A program made the position numbers and the translations under genes. A stretch of 64,000 bases of DNA from Theobroma cacao (taxonomy: Eukaryota > Streptophyta > Magnoliopsida > Malvales > Malvaceae): positions 2,626,105-2,690,104 of the forward strand of contig NC_030856.1 in assembly GCF_000208745.1 (NCBI RefSeq), written 5' to 3'. Below are positions 32,981 to 44,084 of this stretch, one piece after another. The notes beneath the pieces are model-generated. The model was given only the letters and a program-made list of their open reading frames with translations, made no database searches and was not told where the DNA came from. Positions within the stretch are counted from its first letter, which is position 1; every line of letters starts with the position of its first letter.

Positions 32981-33587
32981 TTAATTAATCCTGTCATTAC
33001 CTGTCATTACCTTTTTTTGTAACATTTTTATGGTTTGCTTATGTGATTGGATCTTGTCTTCTACTGTCAACAGACATATTGAGGTTTTTTAGTCTGATAT
33101 GATAATGTAGAACTCTGCTATTATCTTCTAAAGAGATTTTACATATTGTAGTTTTAATATGGATGTTTAACTCATTGAGCAAGATCTGGTTTTATCAAAT
33201 TATTTTGTGAGTTGAAATTATGGATTAGAAGCACATAATGCTGTCAGTTTGTTTACAGAACTTGGTTTCTGTTTGATAAACTAAAATTTTAATGGTGAAA
33301 AATTATGTAATATTCAATTACTTTACTTTTCTTTATACTCTATTCTGCGTAATTGTACACTAATTTCTAATTAGGCTTCAACTACTTAAATGCTTGATAT
33401 TTGAATTGTTGATCTATCTTGCTCCTTGCATGGTATAAATCTTAATAGGATCAGATGATGATAGCATGCTGCTTTATGTTAGTAAAGTTTATATTGCCAT
33501 GTTAGAATCTTGCTTAATTTGCCGAGCATATAATTTACACTTTAAAACCAGTTATATTTTATTGTTTATTTTTGCCTGAACCTGCAG
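32981..33587 (+). other. Putative intron sequence ahead of the eRF3 pseudogene
   Basis: AT-rich, ends in a pyrimidine-rich acceptor cctgcag at 33581-33587. No upstream eRF3 exon (G domain) was found between here and the Copia tail. Confidence 0.4.
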
Positions 33588-35526
33588 ATGTTCAGTTCCT
33601 ACCAATATCTGGTCTTGTTGGTACTAACATGAAAACAAGAGTAGATAAGAGTACATGTCCTTGGTGGAATGGTCCCTGCCCATTTGAAGCCCTCGATTCT
33701 GCTGAAGTTCCTCTCAGAGATCCAAAAGGTCCATTTAGGTAGTAGTCCGGAGCCTATCTTACATAACAGGATTCACTGCCCACACAACTTTTATGTTTGA
33801 TTCTAGTTCCTGCCATGTACTAGTAGCGTGTAAATTTTAATTCTTGGTCACTTATATGACACATCTAATGATTTGTTATTGACTCTATAGGATGCCTATA
33901 ATTGACAAATTCAAAGACATGGGAACTGTTGTTATGGGAAAGGTAGAATCTGGAAGTGTGCGTGAGGGTGATTCATCATTGGTTATGCCAAACAAGGTGC
34001 TTGATCTTCACAATTTTTCCATTTTATTTATGCGTATATGGTTTTTTATTTTTAATTTATGGGGTCTGAGGATTTTATGCATGGATTGCGGGCTCAGGTG
34101 AAAGTTCTAGCTGTGTATTGTGATGAAAATAAGGTTAGGTGTGCAGGACCTGGTGAAAGCTTACGGGTTAGATTATCTGGGATTGAAGAAGAGGACATAT
34201 TATCGGGTTTTATCTTGTCAAGTGTTGGTAAGTTTTTCTCAATGGAGTTCTTCATTAACCTTTACAATCCTTTTTTCTAATTCTACTTGTTTGTCTTTTA
34301 TATTAATAGTAAATTGTATTAGTTTTGCCTTATTTTCGGGGTTTAATGTTTGTTTTTCCTGCTTGCAGTAAAACCGATAGCTGCTGTCACTGAATTTACA
34401 GCCCAGCTGTAGATCCTTGAGTTGCTTGAAAATGTATGCATGAATGTCATTTTCAGTTATCCTTATTTAATAAAATCTATACATTTAAAGTATAATGTCC
34501 TAATTATTTGCTGTCTTGTTGAATGTTGTTTAGGCTATTTTTACAGCTGGATATAAGGCTGTGTTGCATATTCATTCTGTTGTTGAGGAGTGCGAGATAG
34601 TGGAGCTACTACAGCAGATTGATCCAAAGACAAAGAAACCCATGAAAAAGAAAGTTCTTTTTGTGAAGAATGGTGCTGTTGTTGTGTGTCGCATTCAGGT
34701 TCGGACTCTTACTTTCTTTTAAATAAACCAAATTGGGGGTATTGCTTTTTTGTACAGTTCAATGCACTAAGTTAAACATGTTTAGTAGCTCTGAGGGAGA
34801 TATAATTTTTTAGGGTACGATCTGGAAAATTGGCTGCATTGTTGTAGGTAGTTTGAAATCAAACTGAATAAATTGCTAGATTGACCAAGGTGAGAAAGCA
34901 GTTGGAAAGCACTTGTTGGTGAGTTGTTTTATCACAGGAGTAGAAGTGGAAATAGTGGGATAGCACTATAAACTAATGGTGAACCACTAACACCTCCTTT
35001 TTTGGGGCTCCACATATGGGAAAAATTCTCTGATAAATCAGAAACAGGTAGCTGGAGCTATGTTTCTGAGTTGGTTGAACTTGTACTTATAACGTGGTTG
35101 TCTACTCTCTCCGATGTGAGCACATGTGCATGCACATTCTGTTTTCAGTGTATGTTGTCTGTGTAGTGGAGAGGAGGCTGGAAAGGCCAATCCGTATGTT
35201 ACATACGTCAATCAATTATTAACTGAAGTAAAAGATGTTTCAGAATGGAAGACAATGGCTGAATTAGTCTCTGTTTTTTCGGGGTTGAGAAAATACTGTG
35301 TTCTTTTGCTTCTCAGGTGAACAACTTGATTTGCATTGAGAAGTTCTCAGATTTTCCACAACTTGGGAGATTCACTCTTCGTACTGAAGGTAATGGAGAC
35401 AGGCTCTTTTCATTGCCAATAAATTATTGTTCTTAATGGCTGTGGGTCACATGAATTGTCATGTCTGCAGGAAAAACCGTTGCAGTTGGAAAAGTCACTG
35501 ATCTTTCTTCAAGTAGTGGTGCTTAA
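33588..35526 (+). pseudogene. 5'-truncated eRF3 (GTP-binding release factor) pseudogene
   Basis: Seven exons encode domains 2 and 3 of plant eRF3: 33588-33738, 33891-33996, 34098-34227, 34369-34433, 34534-34698, 35317-35389 and 35471-35526. Recognisable pieces are DVQFLPISGLVG, PIIDKFKDMGTVVMGKVESG, VLHIHSVVEECEIVEL, KPMKKKVLFVKNGAVVVCR and FSDFPQLGRFTLRTEGKT. All introns are GT-AG and all splice phases still match. Lesions: no G domain at all, and TAG at 34410-34412 where the protein should read AQLQILELL (Gln codon CAG to TAG). Two residues between NK and VKV also seem lost. Because introns are kept, it is a broken genomic copy, not a processed pseudogene. In the intact family it stimulates eRF1-dependent translation termination. 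Confidence 0.88.
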
Positions 35527-36005
35527 TACAATTTTGTTCTTAGAGGTGAGAATTTAAACATTGAAGGTTATTTCTGCTCCTCTATGTGAAGTTCCTTTTG
35601 GGATCGCTGTTATTCTCCTGCACCATATATTTAATGCAAGAGATAACAAACCACCGAGAACAGTATGAAAAGAGAAACAGAGTTTTGAGTTGATCATCAA
35701 TTGGTGATCTTTCAATTTAGTCTTCTAACATAAAATTGTAGTTGAATAACATTTGGTCCTTTTGGGGATGGAGGGTTGGGATTTTTCACCAAAATATTGC
35801 CTTATTGTTGCATCACGTACTTTTATTGTTGTTGGAGAATGGCTTTTGTTATCGCTATGCTAGTTGGTAGCACCTTTGAAGAGTTGGGGGGATTTTGTTG
35901 TGGAAGCATTACGCGGTTGAAAGTAGTTTACTCACAGTATACCATGCCATCCGATTCCTTTTCTCTTTTTTTTTTTTCTCTGCTATGGTAATAGAGGTTA
36001 AGCAG
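35527..36005. other. Spacer between eRF3 and CNL fragment
   Basis: Probably eRF3 3' flank. A short T-run lies at 35965-35977. No gene recognised. Confidence 0.35.
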
Positions 36006-36262
36006 GAAATGGGACTAGACTTTGTTTTAGGTAATAGAGAGAGGCTGGACGCGGTTGCAGCAGATATTTCTAAGTTTAACTTGAGTCTGAGAGTTGTAGA
36101 AGATAAGAAAGTTAATTGTACTAACAGGCAGACTGCCTCGAAGGTGAGATCGGAAATAATAGGGAGAGAGAAAGATATAAATGACATTATAAAATCATTG
36201 TTGCACGATCAAAATGATAATCATGGTGACAGCATCTCCCTTGTTGCCATTGTTGGATTCGG
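36006..36262 (+). pseudogene. CNL fragment cut at the P-loop
   Basis: Encodes the end of the CC domain to the start of NB-ARC (RERLDAVAADISKFNLS, then RQTASKVRSEIIGREKDI and SISLVAIVGFGG). At GFGG the P-loop is cut: the next bases (about 36262 on, tacttgtacag) match the CNL 3' flank at 11620, not the expected LGKTS codons. The first 110 residues and everything after the P-loop are missing. An open frame of 138 codons runs over the joint but cannot bind nucleotide. Confidence 0.85.
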
Positions 36263-38755
36263 AGGATACTTGTACAGAAATTTTTTTACTTTTAAAAATA
36301 CAACAGTATAAATGTACCCAAGTTATCAAATTTTTCTGATTTTTCACCTTGTTATATCAATTCCCAACAATCTTTTAGATGTTTCCTCTCTACTTTTTCA
36401 GTGATGCTAATGTGTGCTTGGAGGAGATTCATGCGACTAAGATATTCTCAATAGTTAAATTTCTTCTATTACCATATGCAAAAAATGGAGTTCATGAACA
36501 AATTATTGTAAGTAGCTTCGCGTCCCCCGTTTTTATAGGTTGATGAATACAATATCATCTCTTATACAATGGGACAACTTTGGACGTTCTTGTCATACCC
36601 TTTCAGATGCAAAACCAGAATTAAATGGACAAGGATCATGAGCTAGATTGCTTCTATTACAGAGATTCTAAGTAACTGAAACACTGGTGAAATGAGCTGA
36701 GATGTGAGAGTGAGAATGCTTCTTCTTTTTACAGATTAATATATATCTTCTTTTTTCTATCTTCTCTTCAAGGAAATGACTAATATTACAACCTCTTCCT
36801 TTCAACAAGCAGATGGAATGAAGTATTAACCTTATAATATTGTTTTTTCCCGAGTATCCCTGAGGATTTGCAACTACAAGTTTGTTAAAGGGCCTATCTC
36901 CACAAGACTCTTGAGCTAGAAGCTAGTAATAATAGAAAATAATGTGAAAGTCTGCTTGTACATTTCCTGCTTTTGTGAAGAAGAGATATTGTTACAGGTA
37001 ATGTTTCCTCCTTTTCTAGCTGTAGGAACTAGCTTTTGTAAGGATTATATTAACATAATTTCTTTTAATTTTTTTACGTGTTTATAATGGTGATGACATT
37101 TTTTCTTTGTTTGAAAGAGGACGATTTCATCTTGCTAATTTCCTTCCAAAGTAGAACAGCTGTCGAATTGAAACCAAGAGAAGTTTTAATTGGTAAAAAT
37201 TTACCACTTATTCATTTTGTCTTACCAATTTCATTTGCTGGCTATAAGAAATTCATACTTCTTTCTGCATGTCTTTTTTTGGATTATAGATTTTTTCTGA
37301 TAGATCGAGAGAGTAAGAATTGATTTCACCTTGCCAATGCCATTGTGAGGAAGAGTATTACAATCGATGGATGGAAGCTTTTACTCCCAACAACGTCATC
37401 ACATAATAATTTGAAGGCGTGAGTATCTATGTTACAGTTTGATGGCAATTCTATGTGAGATATAAATTTTGCTTTGAGTATTAATATTTTTTTTTTGAAA
37501 GGTGATTTTATTCATCCTCTGTACCGGAATCGCATTTCAAATCTCTTGCCTGATAGACCAAAGACTCCCTTGGCATTAAGAACCCGGTAAGGGTAAAAGT
37601 AGTACAAAAACACAGAAAACACCATCCAAGACTTGATGGCAGCTCCAAGAGATCAAAAGACAAGAGTCACAAAGCCCTGAAACAAAAAGAAGGGCAGCAC
37701 AATAGGTCTCTAACCTAAAAAAAGAAAAGGGCTAGATCCTAATCAAAATGATTTTTTGATAACCTGCAACATGTATTCAATGTTATGAATATTAGATAGT
37801 AGTAAAATTTGAGACACTGTTGGTCACTTTCATCAACTTGCAAGACAGCCTAAGACCTAATTAAGGAATATGGCATAAAAAATTGGCTCCACGAACTCAA
37901 CTTCTCCGGACCCAGCAACTTAATAACTAAGTCCTAATATATTCAAAGTGCATTTGCTGTCATTTTAGAACTGTACAAAAATAAAACATAAATAACTTTT
38001 GAGTATTTAAATTCAATAAAGGCTAGCTCATGAAAATAATTGAACAGCTTAACCTCTGGTTTCTTTTTAGATAACATTGAGTACACAGCATGCAACTCTT
38101 TCACCTTTTCTTCCCAAGAAGTGAGCCTCGGTCTAACGATCTTGAATTCAAGGTGAATTGGCTTTTCATTTTTTGCTCTATTATATATGAGGAATTTGCT
38201 GTGTATGGAATCTTCAATATTTTTTCATTGCTCTAACGTTTAAGATTTTCATTTTCCATATATAGAAAAAGAAGAGGTGCCAATGACTTGCCCACCAACT
38301 CCCTTCTGAGCATTTTTGAAAAGCAGGTATTCTCAAAAGCATATCTATTGCAAAAATGATGACTATATATTATAGCTTCTTTAGTTTTTGTTCTTGACTT
38401 TTTGCATATCTTTGTCCTCAATGCTTCTTTATAACAACGGTTTTTTTTACTAGTTATCTGTGAGTGGAGTCAAACAACACTTGCTAAGTAATGGCTCGAG
38501 TGATCGGAAGAAGTGCGTTGAGCTAAGCTCGTTGTAAAACCCCTTTGCTTCTTTCAAAATATCAATAATGCTTCCATCTTGGCCATTCTTGGAGGTATTT
38601 GTGTAGTGGCTTCAATCCTAGTCTTTAGACCTTGACTATAGTAACCTAAACTGTGAAGGGACCTAAATACAAAGGTTCTTCCATAATGTATATGGAGAAG
38701 ACTTTTGGGATATTGTTCCGAGATTTCCTATATGCTACATTTGGGTGTTGCAACT
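36263..38755 (+). repeat. CNL 3'-flank module, copy F (part of segmental duplication copy 2)
   Basis: 3' flank joined to the P-loop fragment. It holds the aagcaaaaccagaattaaatg-type segment (36607) and the splice-bounded segments near 37121-37193, 38072-38152 and 38268-38325. It is interrupted by a retroposon at 37483-37998. Confidence 0.6.
37483..37998 (-). mobile_element. Poly-A retroposon (LINE 3' end or SINE), minus strand
   Basis: 516 bp absent from sister copies (compare 56130-56170). Starts with a T-run at 37486-37496 (poly-A on the minus strand) and is flanked by ttgagtatt at 37474-37482 and 37999-38007, a target-site duplication of at least 9 bp. No coding region is seen, so it is probably a 5'-truncated LINE or a composite. 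Confidence 0.65.
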
Positions 38756-39080
38756 ATGTAAATTCATGTGCGTTTTATTATACTAGATTGTTTGCTTACT
38801 TTTTATCATCAAATTTAATTTGCTATGGTATCGATGTTTTACACTAGGTTATTTGCCAAAGGAATGGTATAACCTGTTTTCATATTCCAATTAACAAATT
38901 GTCAAAAATAATTTGTCAATTTTTTTTTGCTTCAGCAAGTTCATCAAACTTATCTTATAAGTAATATGTTCAATCATTATATTGAAAATCTTATATTAAA
39001 ATAATATCTTAACAAGTTTTCTGAAGACACTCATGAATAAAATATATCCTTTATTTATTCATTAGAAAGATCTCCTACAA
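38756..39080 (+). mobile_element. Copia-type LTR remnant and adjoining flank
   Basis: Counterpart of 19490-19800: gcgttttattatactagatt and ttgcttactttttatcatca words follow the gtaaattcatgtg remnant of the LTR. Continues with the aatcttatattaaaataata flank words shared with 19760. Confidence 0.4.
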
Positions 39081-39608
39081 GTCCATAAACAGCTACCTCA
39101 ATAAATTGAACCATCAAGATGAAGCAAAATGTAATTGTACATGTTCCTTTTGCATTAAGGATTAATTTGCTATAAATTCTCAGTTTTTTTTTTTTTCCTT
39201 GAATTCTAAGTTTTCAGACAGTGCAAAAAGTGGGATGGATGAAGATTATTGAAAAGAAAAATCACTCCAAGTGTAGATTATAAAGCTAGAATCTTTCAGA
39301 CTTGAAACCTACCCTTGCCTGGCGTTCTCAGGTCTATTTGTTTCCTAGCAGGCTGCATTAGGTAAGATCTCCTTGGTGGGCAATAAACTATAGCAGGATG
39401 AAAGTTATTGGAGAAGAGTTAACCAAGTTGGCTACAAAAACAAGAATCGCTGAGGAAAAAAAAATTCTAATCAGTCATAAAACTAATAAAACTCTGTTCC
39501 TAGAATTAAAAATCAAAAGTTGGGGAATATTAGTAGAATTCCGTGTTCCACTAGTTTTTATTTGATTTCAACAATATAAATATATTTTCTCTGCTTTGTT
39601 AATTAATT
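39081..39608 (+). repeat. End of segmental duplication copy 2
   Basis: Matches 20060-20670 (caataaattgaaccatcaag; gcaggatgaaagttattgga). No gene seen. Confidence 0.55.
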
Positions 39609-39623
39609 GACTATTATTCATTC

Positions 39624-39770
39624 TTTTTTTTTTAAATCAAAAAGAATGTTATTGCATAATTAGGATTATCCAAAAGGATAAGTCTCAAATCAAATAAGTA
39701 CGTAAGAAAACAGAGCCCTGTACGTAAGAAAAACAATAAAGCAGGACCCAACAAGAAAACAGAAGAAAAG
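39624..39770 (-). mobile_element. Short retroposon with target-site duplication
   Basis: 147 bp beginning with a T-run (poly-A on the minus strand). Flanked by gactattattcattc (39609-39623) and gacgattattcatac (39771-39785), 13 of 15 matching. Absent from the paired copy near 20680. Family unknown. Confidence 0.65.
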
Positions 39771-39859
39771 GACGATTATTCATACACCTACTCTTATTAA
39801 TAATCAATTGATTATAATAATTACCAAGTTGCCAATAATTTTGGCTTTGTAGCTTTGGC

Positions 39860-40292
39860 ATTTTACCTTTCTCAATGCGACGACGTTGAGCCAAGTTGCC
39901 TATAATTTTTCCATCTGTCCTACACCGACTCTTATTACTTTGACGTCATATATAGAGTTTACATTTAAGCATCGTCTTCTATCATCTCCACATCTGCGAG
40001 CTGCACTGCCCCCAAAGACTTTGATTTCTGCCTTACTCTTCCATTTCATTTTCCTTCATTTTTCCACTTTTCTCTCAGCTCAAAAGAAAGAAAAAAAAAA
40101 GCATCTCTGTTGGTTTATTTTCGTTGGCTTCTACTTTCCTAATCTTCTTTTATCTCAGAAAAAAAAACAAAAAAATTGTTCTCTTAAATTACTTGTTTTA
40201 TCCCTGCTACTCTTCCTTTCCTTAATTTTGGTTTCCCCATCTCCGGAGTTGGTGAAGTAATTCCATAAGAATTAAGATCCATCTGAATTAAG
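39860..40292 (+). promoter_or_regulatory. CNL-type leader exon 1 (copy 2)
   Basis: Matches the leaders at 26715, 49080 and 63120, with ccatctccggagttggtgaa and the exon end ttaag/gtaagcttc at 40292. No CNL follows: the next 4 kb is LINE and LTR element. No ATG at the uORF site. A 124-codon ORF at 39886-40260 is not conserved in the other leaders. Confidence 0.55.
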
Positions 40293-40829
40293 GTAAGCTT
40301 CAATAAAATATATTATATTTTCGGTAATATAATTTTTTTATATGCTCAATTTCTCTTATTATTTATTTGGCTTCTTGATTTATTCAATGGATAGATAAAA
40401 TTGAGAGTTTATCTTTGATGCATCGACAATATATAATTTTTATACAATATCAATTCACCACAATGCAGCATCTCGTTAAGAAGTAAAAATAGTAGAATCA
40501 AATTAAAAGATAATTGACATAATACCTAAAAAAGCCTTGAAACTATTTTAAAAAATTCAACTAATTTTTTTTTTTTTTTGCCTATGATCTAGACTTTATA
40601 TTATAATTAATAGTTGATTAATTATTTTTAATTAAAATGTCAATTGTAATGCTAAGTGAAAAGATATAATAAAATATAAATAGATATTTAAAATTTTGAA
40701 AAATATTTTATAGGTGGATATATTATCTTTTTACCCTATCATGTTAGATATATGAGTGTGATTAATTTCAGAGGAATTGATATGACCTTCCAGAAATTGA
40801 ACTACACAATTATGAATGTGGCTCCCAAG
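40293..40829. other. AT-rich DNA after the orphan leader
   Basis: No feature recognised beyond the intron-start words shared with the other leaders (to about 40370). Confidence 0.3.
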
Positions 40830-40844
40830 CTTATGCCAATATTT

Positions 40845-41238
40845 CTGGTAGACTTACGCAAGTATCCCATTTGGTCCAGAAGCCTTTGTAGAGTGCATTA
40901 GGAACAAAGCACTCTTCAGTTCCTCCACTGAAATACTAGCATTTAAATCAACATTCATCTAGTCCGTTATTTTTTACCGTATTCCAAACAAGGCTGCGTC
41001 TATCTGTAATTGACCTGAAGAAAAAAACAAGCCAATGAAAAAGTCATTAATAATCGAACTCAATTCACTTGCGAAATCTGTCCATTCATCATTCTCTTTC
41101 TTCAAAGCTCAAATGGTGTTTTTCCTCCTCCTCTCCTTTGCTGTTCCAAGGAAGAACTTGGTGTTCTTGTCACCTTTTTTCAACCATGTTACCCTAGATC
41201 TCTGTTTCCACATCATCTCTTCCACTTTTACCAATTGA
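40845..41238 (-). pseudogene. LINE (non-LTR retrotransposon) ORF2 fragment
   Basis: Minus-strand translation matches the linker between endonuclease and reverse transcriptase of plant LINEs: [20 protein letters not shown] then [10 protein letters not shown] near the start, and ISVEELKSALFLMHSTKASG then PNG near the end. Stops are present in between (after KNTI and near the GIR piece). No endonuclease, catalytic RT motif or tail remains. Confidence 0.8.
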
Positions 41239-41443
41239 TTGATCTAATTTTGAACAATTTTAATTTTTAAAGAGTAGCCAGTTCTTTCATAAAACTGTTG
41301 TAGTTCTATTCTTTTTCACTTCATTTGCTTCTCATCTCCTGTATAGATTTAGTTTATTTTAGTTATTATTTTTTGCAATATTTTTATCATAAATTTTACT
41401 TAATATGATTCATGTGCATATTGGACATTCCATAGTATAAATG

Positions 41444-41921
41444 TGTTGTGAAAATTGCCCAAGAATCAACAAAGATAAAACTCAGAGAAATTAAGTAAAC
41501 AGAAAAATATAAGAATTTATGTGGTTCGACCTCTTGTCTACGTCCACGGAATAAAACTGTTCTTCTATTATTGAGAATTTAAAGTACAATAAATTCATCT
41601 TTATGGTTCCCCAAACCAACCCAAGATTCCTTGCACACTCTTCTTCAATAACCTCACAAGAACACTCACCCAAACCACTTTCGCTCCACCTAGAGCAAAA
41701 GACAGAATTACAAAATGTTTCCTCTCTAGAGCTCTCAAAGCACTACTTGCAATTCTAAAGCCTAAAAATCTACTTTTATAGTATAAAAGTTCAAAGTAGA
41801 ATGTGATTAGGATTCGATGTGGAATAAAAAGTTTAAAACTATACAACTACTCAATGTTATACACAAACAAAAAATCCTAAACAAATAAGATTTAGAATTC
41901 TAGTCAACCTGAAACTCAACA
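41444..41921 (-). repeat. 3' LTR of the gag-only element
   Basis: 478 bp. Carries the Copia U5 signature in minus orientation (ccgtggacgtagacaag then gtcgaaccac). The sequence just inside it (41922-41945) is purine-rich on the minus strand and could be the polypurine tract. Confidence 0.85.
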
Positions 41922-42156
41922 AATCTTCACATTTGACTTGAATTCAAACTTCTTAAACCTCTTCCACTAGTCGCACCTAATTGCAACTTCCTAACTCCAC
42001 TTACTTTCCAACACCTTGGACAACTCTCCAAGCATAAGACTTTTTAAATCATTAGCCTTTATAATTACCACGACTTCACATACTGAATCAAGTATGGTCC
42101 AACACTGGATTCTACAAAACAGCCAATGCACCTGTGTAGCCGTCAAGTCAATGGCA

Positions 42157-43512
42157 CTAATTAACTTCGGAAAGGGACCTTGACGACCCTTCCAATTCAC
42201 TACTGGTAAGATTTTTCATCCTTTCACCATCATCTACACCATGGGAATCTTTCATCACCTCTTCGGCAAATGAAATCTCACTTTGATAGCTACCATCCCT
42301 AGTGCATTGTTCCCATCTTTTCGAGGCCTCACATTCTAGACGATACAAGTCATTATGCAAATTCTCCCTCATCAGGACCATGTCGCCTTGTGTGACTTTT
42401 ACCACTCCATCACAAGCAGAATATCCATACCTTTTGGAGTCTAACAGGCTCAATGATATTAGATTCTTACGCATCTTTGGGACATAGGCCACACCATCCA
42501 AAGAGCGCACAACCCCATCAAACATTTTGATTTTCACCACTCCAAGACCCATGATCTTCACTATTGACTTATTACCCAAAGTCAAATTCCCAGCCACCCC
42601 TTCTTGAAGTAAATCAAAATAATCTTTTTGATAACATATGTGAGTAGCAAAAGCAGAATCTAAATACCAATCAGAATTTGCATCCATATTTTCTGAGATT
42701 GTAAGGACATCACAATCATCACCTTCAGCAACGAAAGCACACTCACCTTTATTCTCATTACTTTCATCCCATTTTGTAGGACAATCCTTTTTAATATGCC
42801 TATACCTTTTGCATTTAAAGCATTGAACATTGTTAGATCTAGACTTGTCACCCTTAGATCCCTTACCAGTTGACTTCCTCCTATTAGCCTCAATTACCAA
42901 TGCCAAGCCATTTGGATCTCTATCCCCTTCTTTACTTTTCTTTCGGGCTTCATGAGACATTAACGTTGTTTGTACTTGTTCTAACATTATTGTATCGATT
43001 TCACATATAAGAGATTCCACAAATACCTTATAGGAGTCTGAAAGCGAAGCCAGGAGCAATAGTGTCTTTTCCTCTTCCTCCACCTTGACATCAACCTTCT
43101 TCAACTGATCAAAGATTCCATCGAATTCATTCATATGCTTCATGAGGTCTCCATTCTCTTCCATCTTTAAGCGATACAACTTTCGCCTAAGCTGCAACTT
43201 GTTAGAAAGACTTTTCGCCAAGTAAATTTTTTTTAACTTTGTCCATAATCTTGAAGTAGAATCCTCATCAATAACATGGTTAAACACATTATCTCCAATG
43301 CAAAGTCGAATAATGCTCACACACCTTTGCTCCAACTCTGCCCATTCAACATCTTTCATGTCATCTGGTTGCCCTTCCTCTTTTCCTAGCAAAAGACGCA
43401 TTAAACCTTGCTGCACAAGGAGATCTTTCATCCTTCTCTACCACTGCGTGAAACTAGTCTTACCATCAAACTTCTCAATTGAAAAATTCGTAGAACTAGT
43501 AACTTTCGACAT
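42157..43512 (-). pseudogene. Copia gag with zinc knuckle and protease-like region, nonsense-mutated
   Basis: From ATG at 43512 the gag start (TNFSIEKFDGKTSFTQW) runs into TAG at 43440-43438, codon 25, probably from CAG. After that the frame is open for over 420 codons to 42157. It has the UBN2-type gag core, a CCHC zinc knuckle (CFKCKRYRHIKKDC, C-x2-C-x4-H-x4-C) and a retropepsin-like segment with DSAFATH where active elements have DSGA(S/T)H, then a gag pre-integrase-like stretch (LHNDLYRLE). Family knowledge: gag forms the particle that packages element RNA, and elements like this need a partner's polymerase. The nonsense codon and the changed active site argue it is dead, though restart at 43431 cannot be excluded. 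Confidence 0.85.
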
Positions 43513-43544
43513 CCTTATTGAATCTTGAATTTACAGAACCCGAA

Positions 43545-43556
43545 GCTCTGATACCA
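43545..43556 (-). promoter_or_regulatory. Primer-binding site (initiator Met-tRNA)
   Basis: Minus strand reads TGGTATCAGAGC, complementary to the 3' end of plant initiator methionine tRNA. It sits three bases inside the 5' LTR, the expected place. This fixes the element's orientation. Confidence 0.92.
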
Positions 43557-43559
43557 GTT

Positions 43560-44037
43560 TGTTGTGGAAATTACCCAAGAATCAACAAAGATAAAACCCA
43601 GAAAAATTAAGTAAATAGAAAAACACAAGAATTTACGTGGTTCGGCCTCTTGCCTACGTCCACGGAGTGAAACTGTTCTTCTATTATTGAAAATTTAAAG
43701 TACAATAAATTCATCTTTATGGTTCCTCAAACCAACTCAAGATCCCTTGCACACTTTTCTTCAATAACCTCCCAAGAACACTCACCCAAACCACTCTCGC
43801 TCCACCTAGAGCAAAAGACAGAATTATAAGGTGTTCCCTCTCTAGAGCTCTCAAAGCACTACTTGCAATTCTAAAGCTTAGAAATCTATTTTTATAGTAT
43901 AAAAGTAAAAAATAGAATGTAATTAAGATTCAATGTGGAATAAAAAATTTAAAACTATACAACTATTTAATATTGTACACAAACAAAAAATCTTAATCAA
44001 ATAAGATTTAGAATTCTAGTTAATCTAAAACTCAACA
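43560..44037 (-). repeat. 5' LTR of the gag-only element
   Basis: 478 bp, same length as its partner and collinear throughout. It should hold the promoter of the element; the TATA-like and start sites were not assigned. Confidence 0.85.
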
Positions 44038-44084
44038 AAATATATATATATGTATATCTTCATTAGATATGTAACATTAATTGG

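Larger units (their letters stand above)
41444..44037 (-). mobile_element. Non-autonomous gag-only Copia-type LTR element (TR-GAG-like)
   Basis: 2594-bp element on the minus strand. LTRs are 41444-41921 and 43560-44037, 478 bp each, starting TGTTG and ending CAACA. Flanks aaatg (41439-41443) and aaata (44038-44042) are a 4-of-5 target duplication. PBS and one long gag/protease-like ORF are present. Integrase, reverse transcriptase and RNase H are missing from the 1638-bp interior. The two LTRs differ by 12 changes in the first 118 bp compared by eye, all transitions, so it is old and was probably methylated. Confidence 0.88.

Noticed and set aside
36006..36311. Functional truncated CC-NB protein
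   Set aside because: The P-loop is cut before GKT and the frame runs into flank DNA, so nucleotide binding is impossible.
39886..40260. 124-codon ORF in leader copy 2
   Set aside because: Pyrimidine-rich leader sequence; the frame and its start are not kept in the leaders at 26.7, 49.1 and 63.1 kb.
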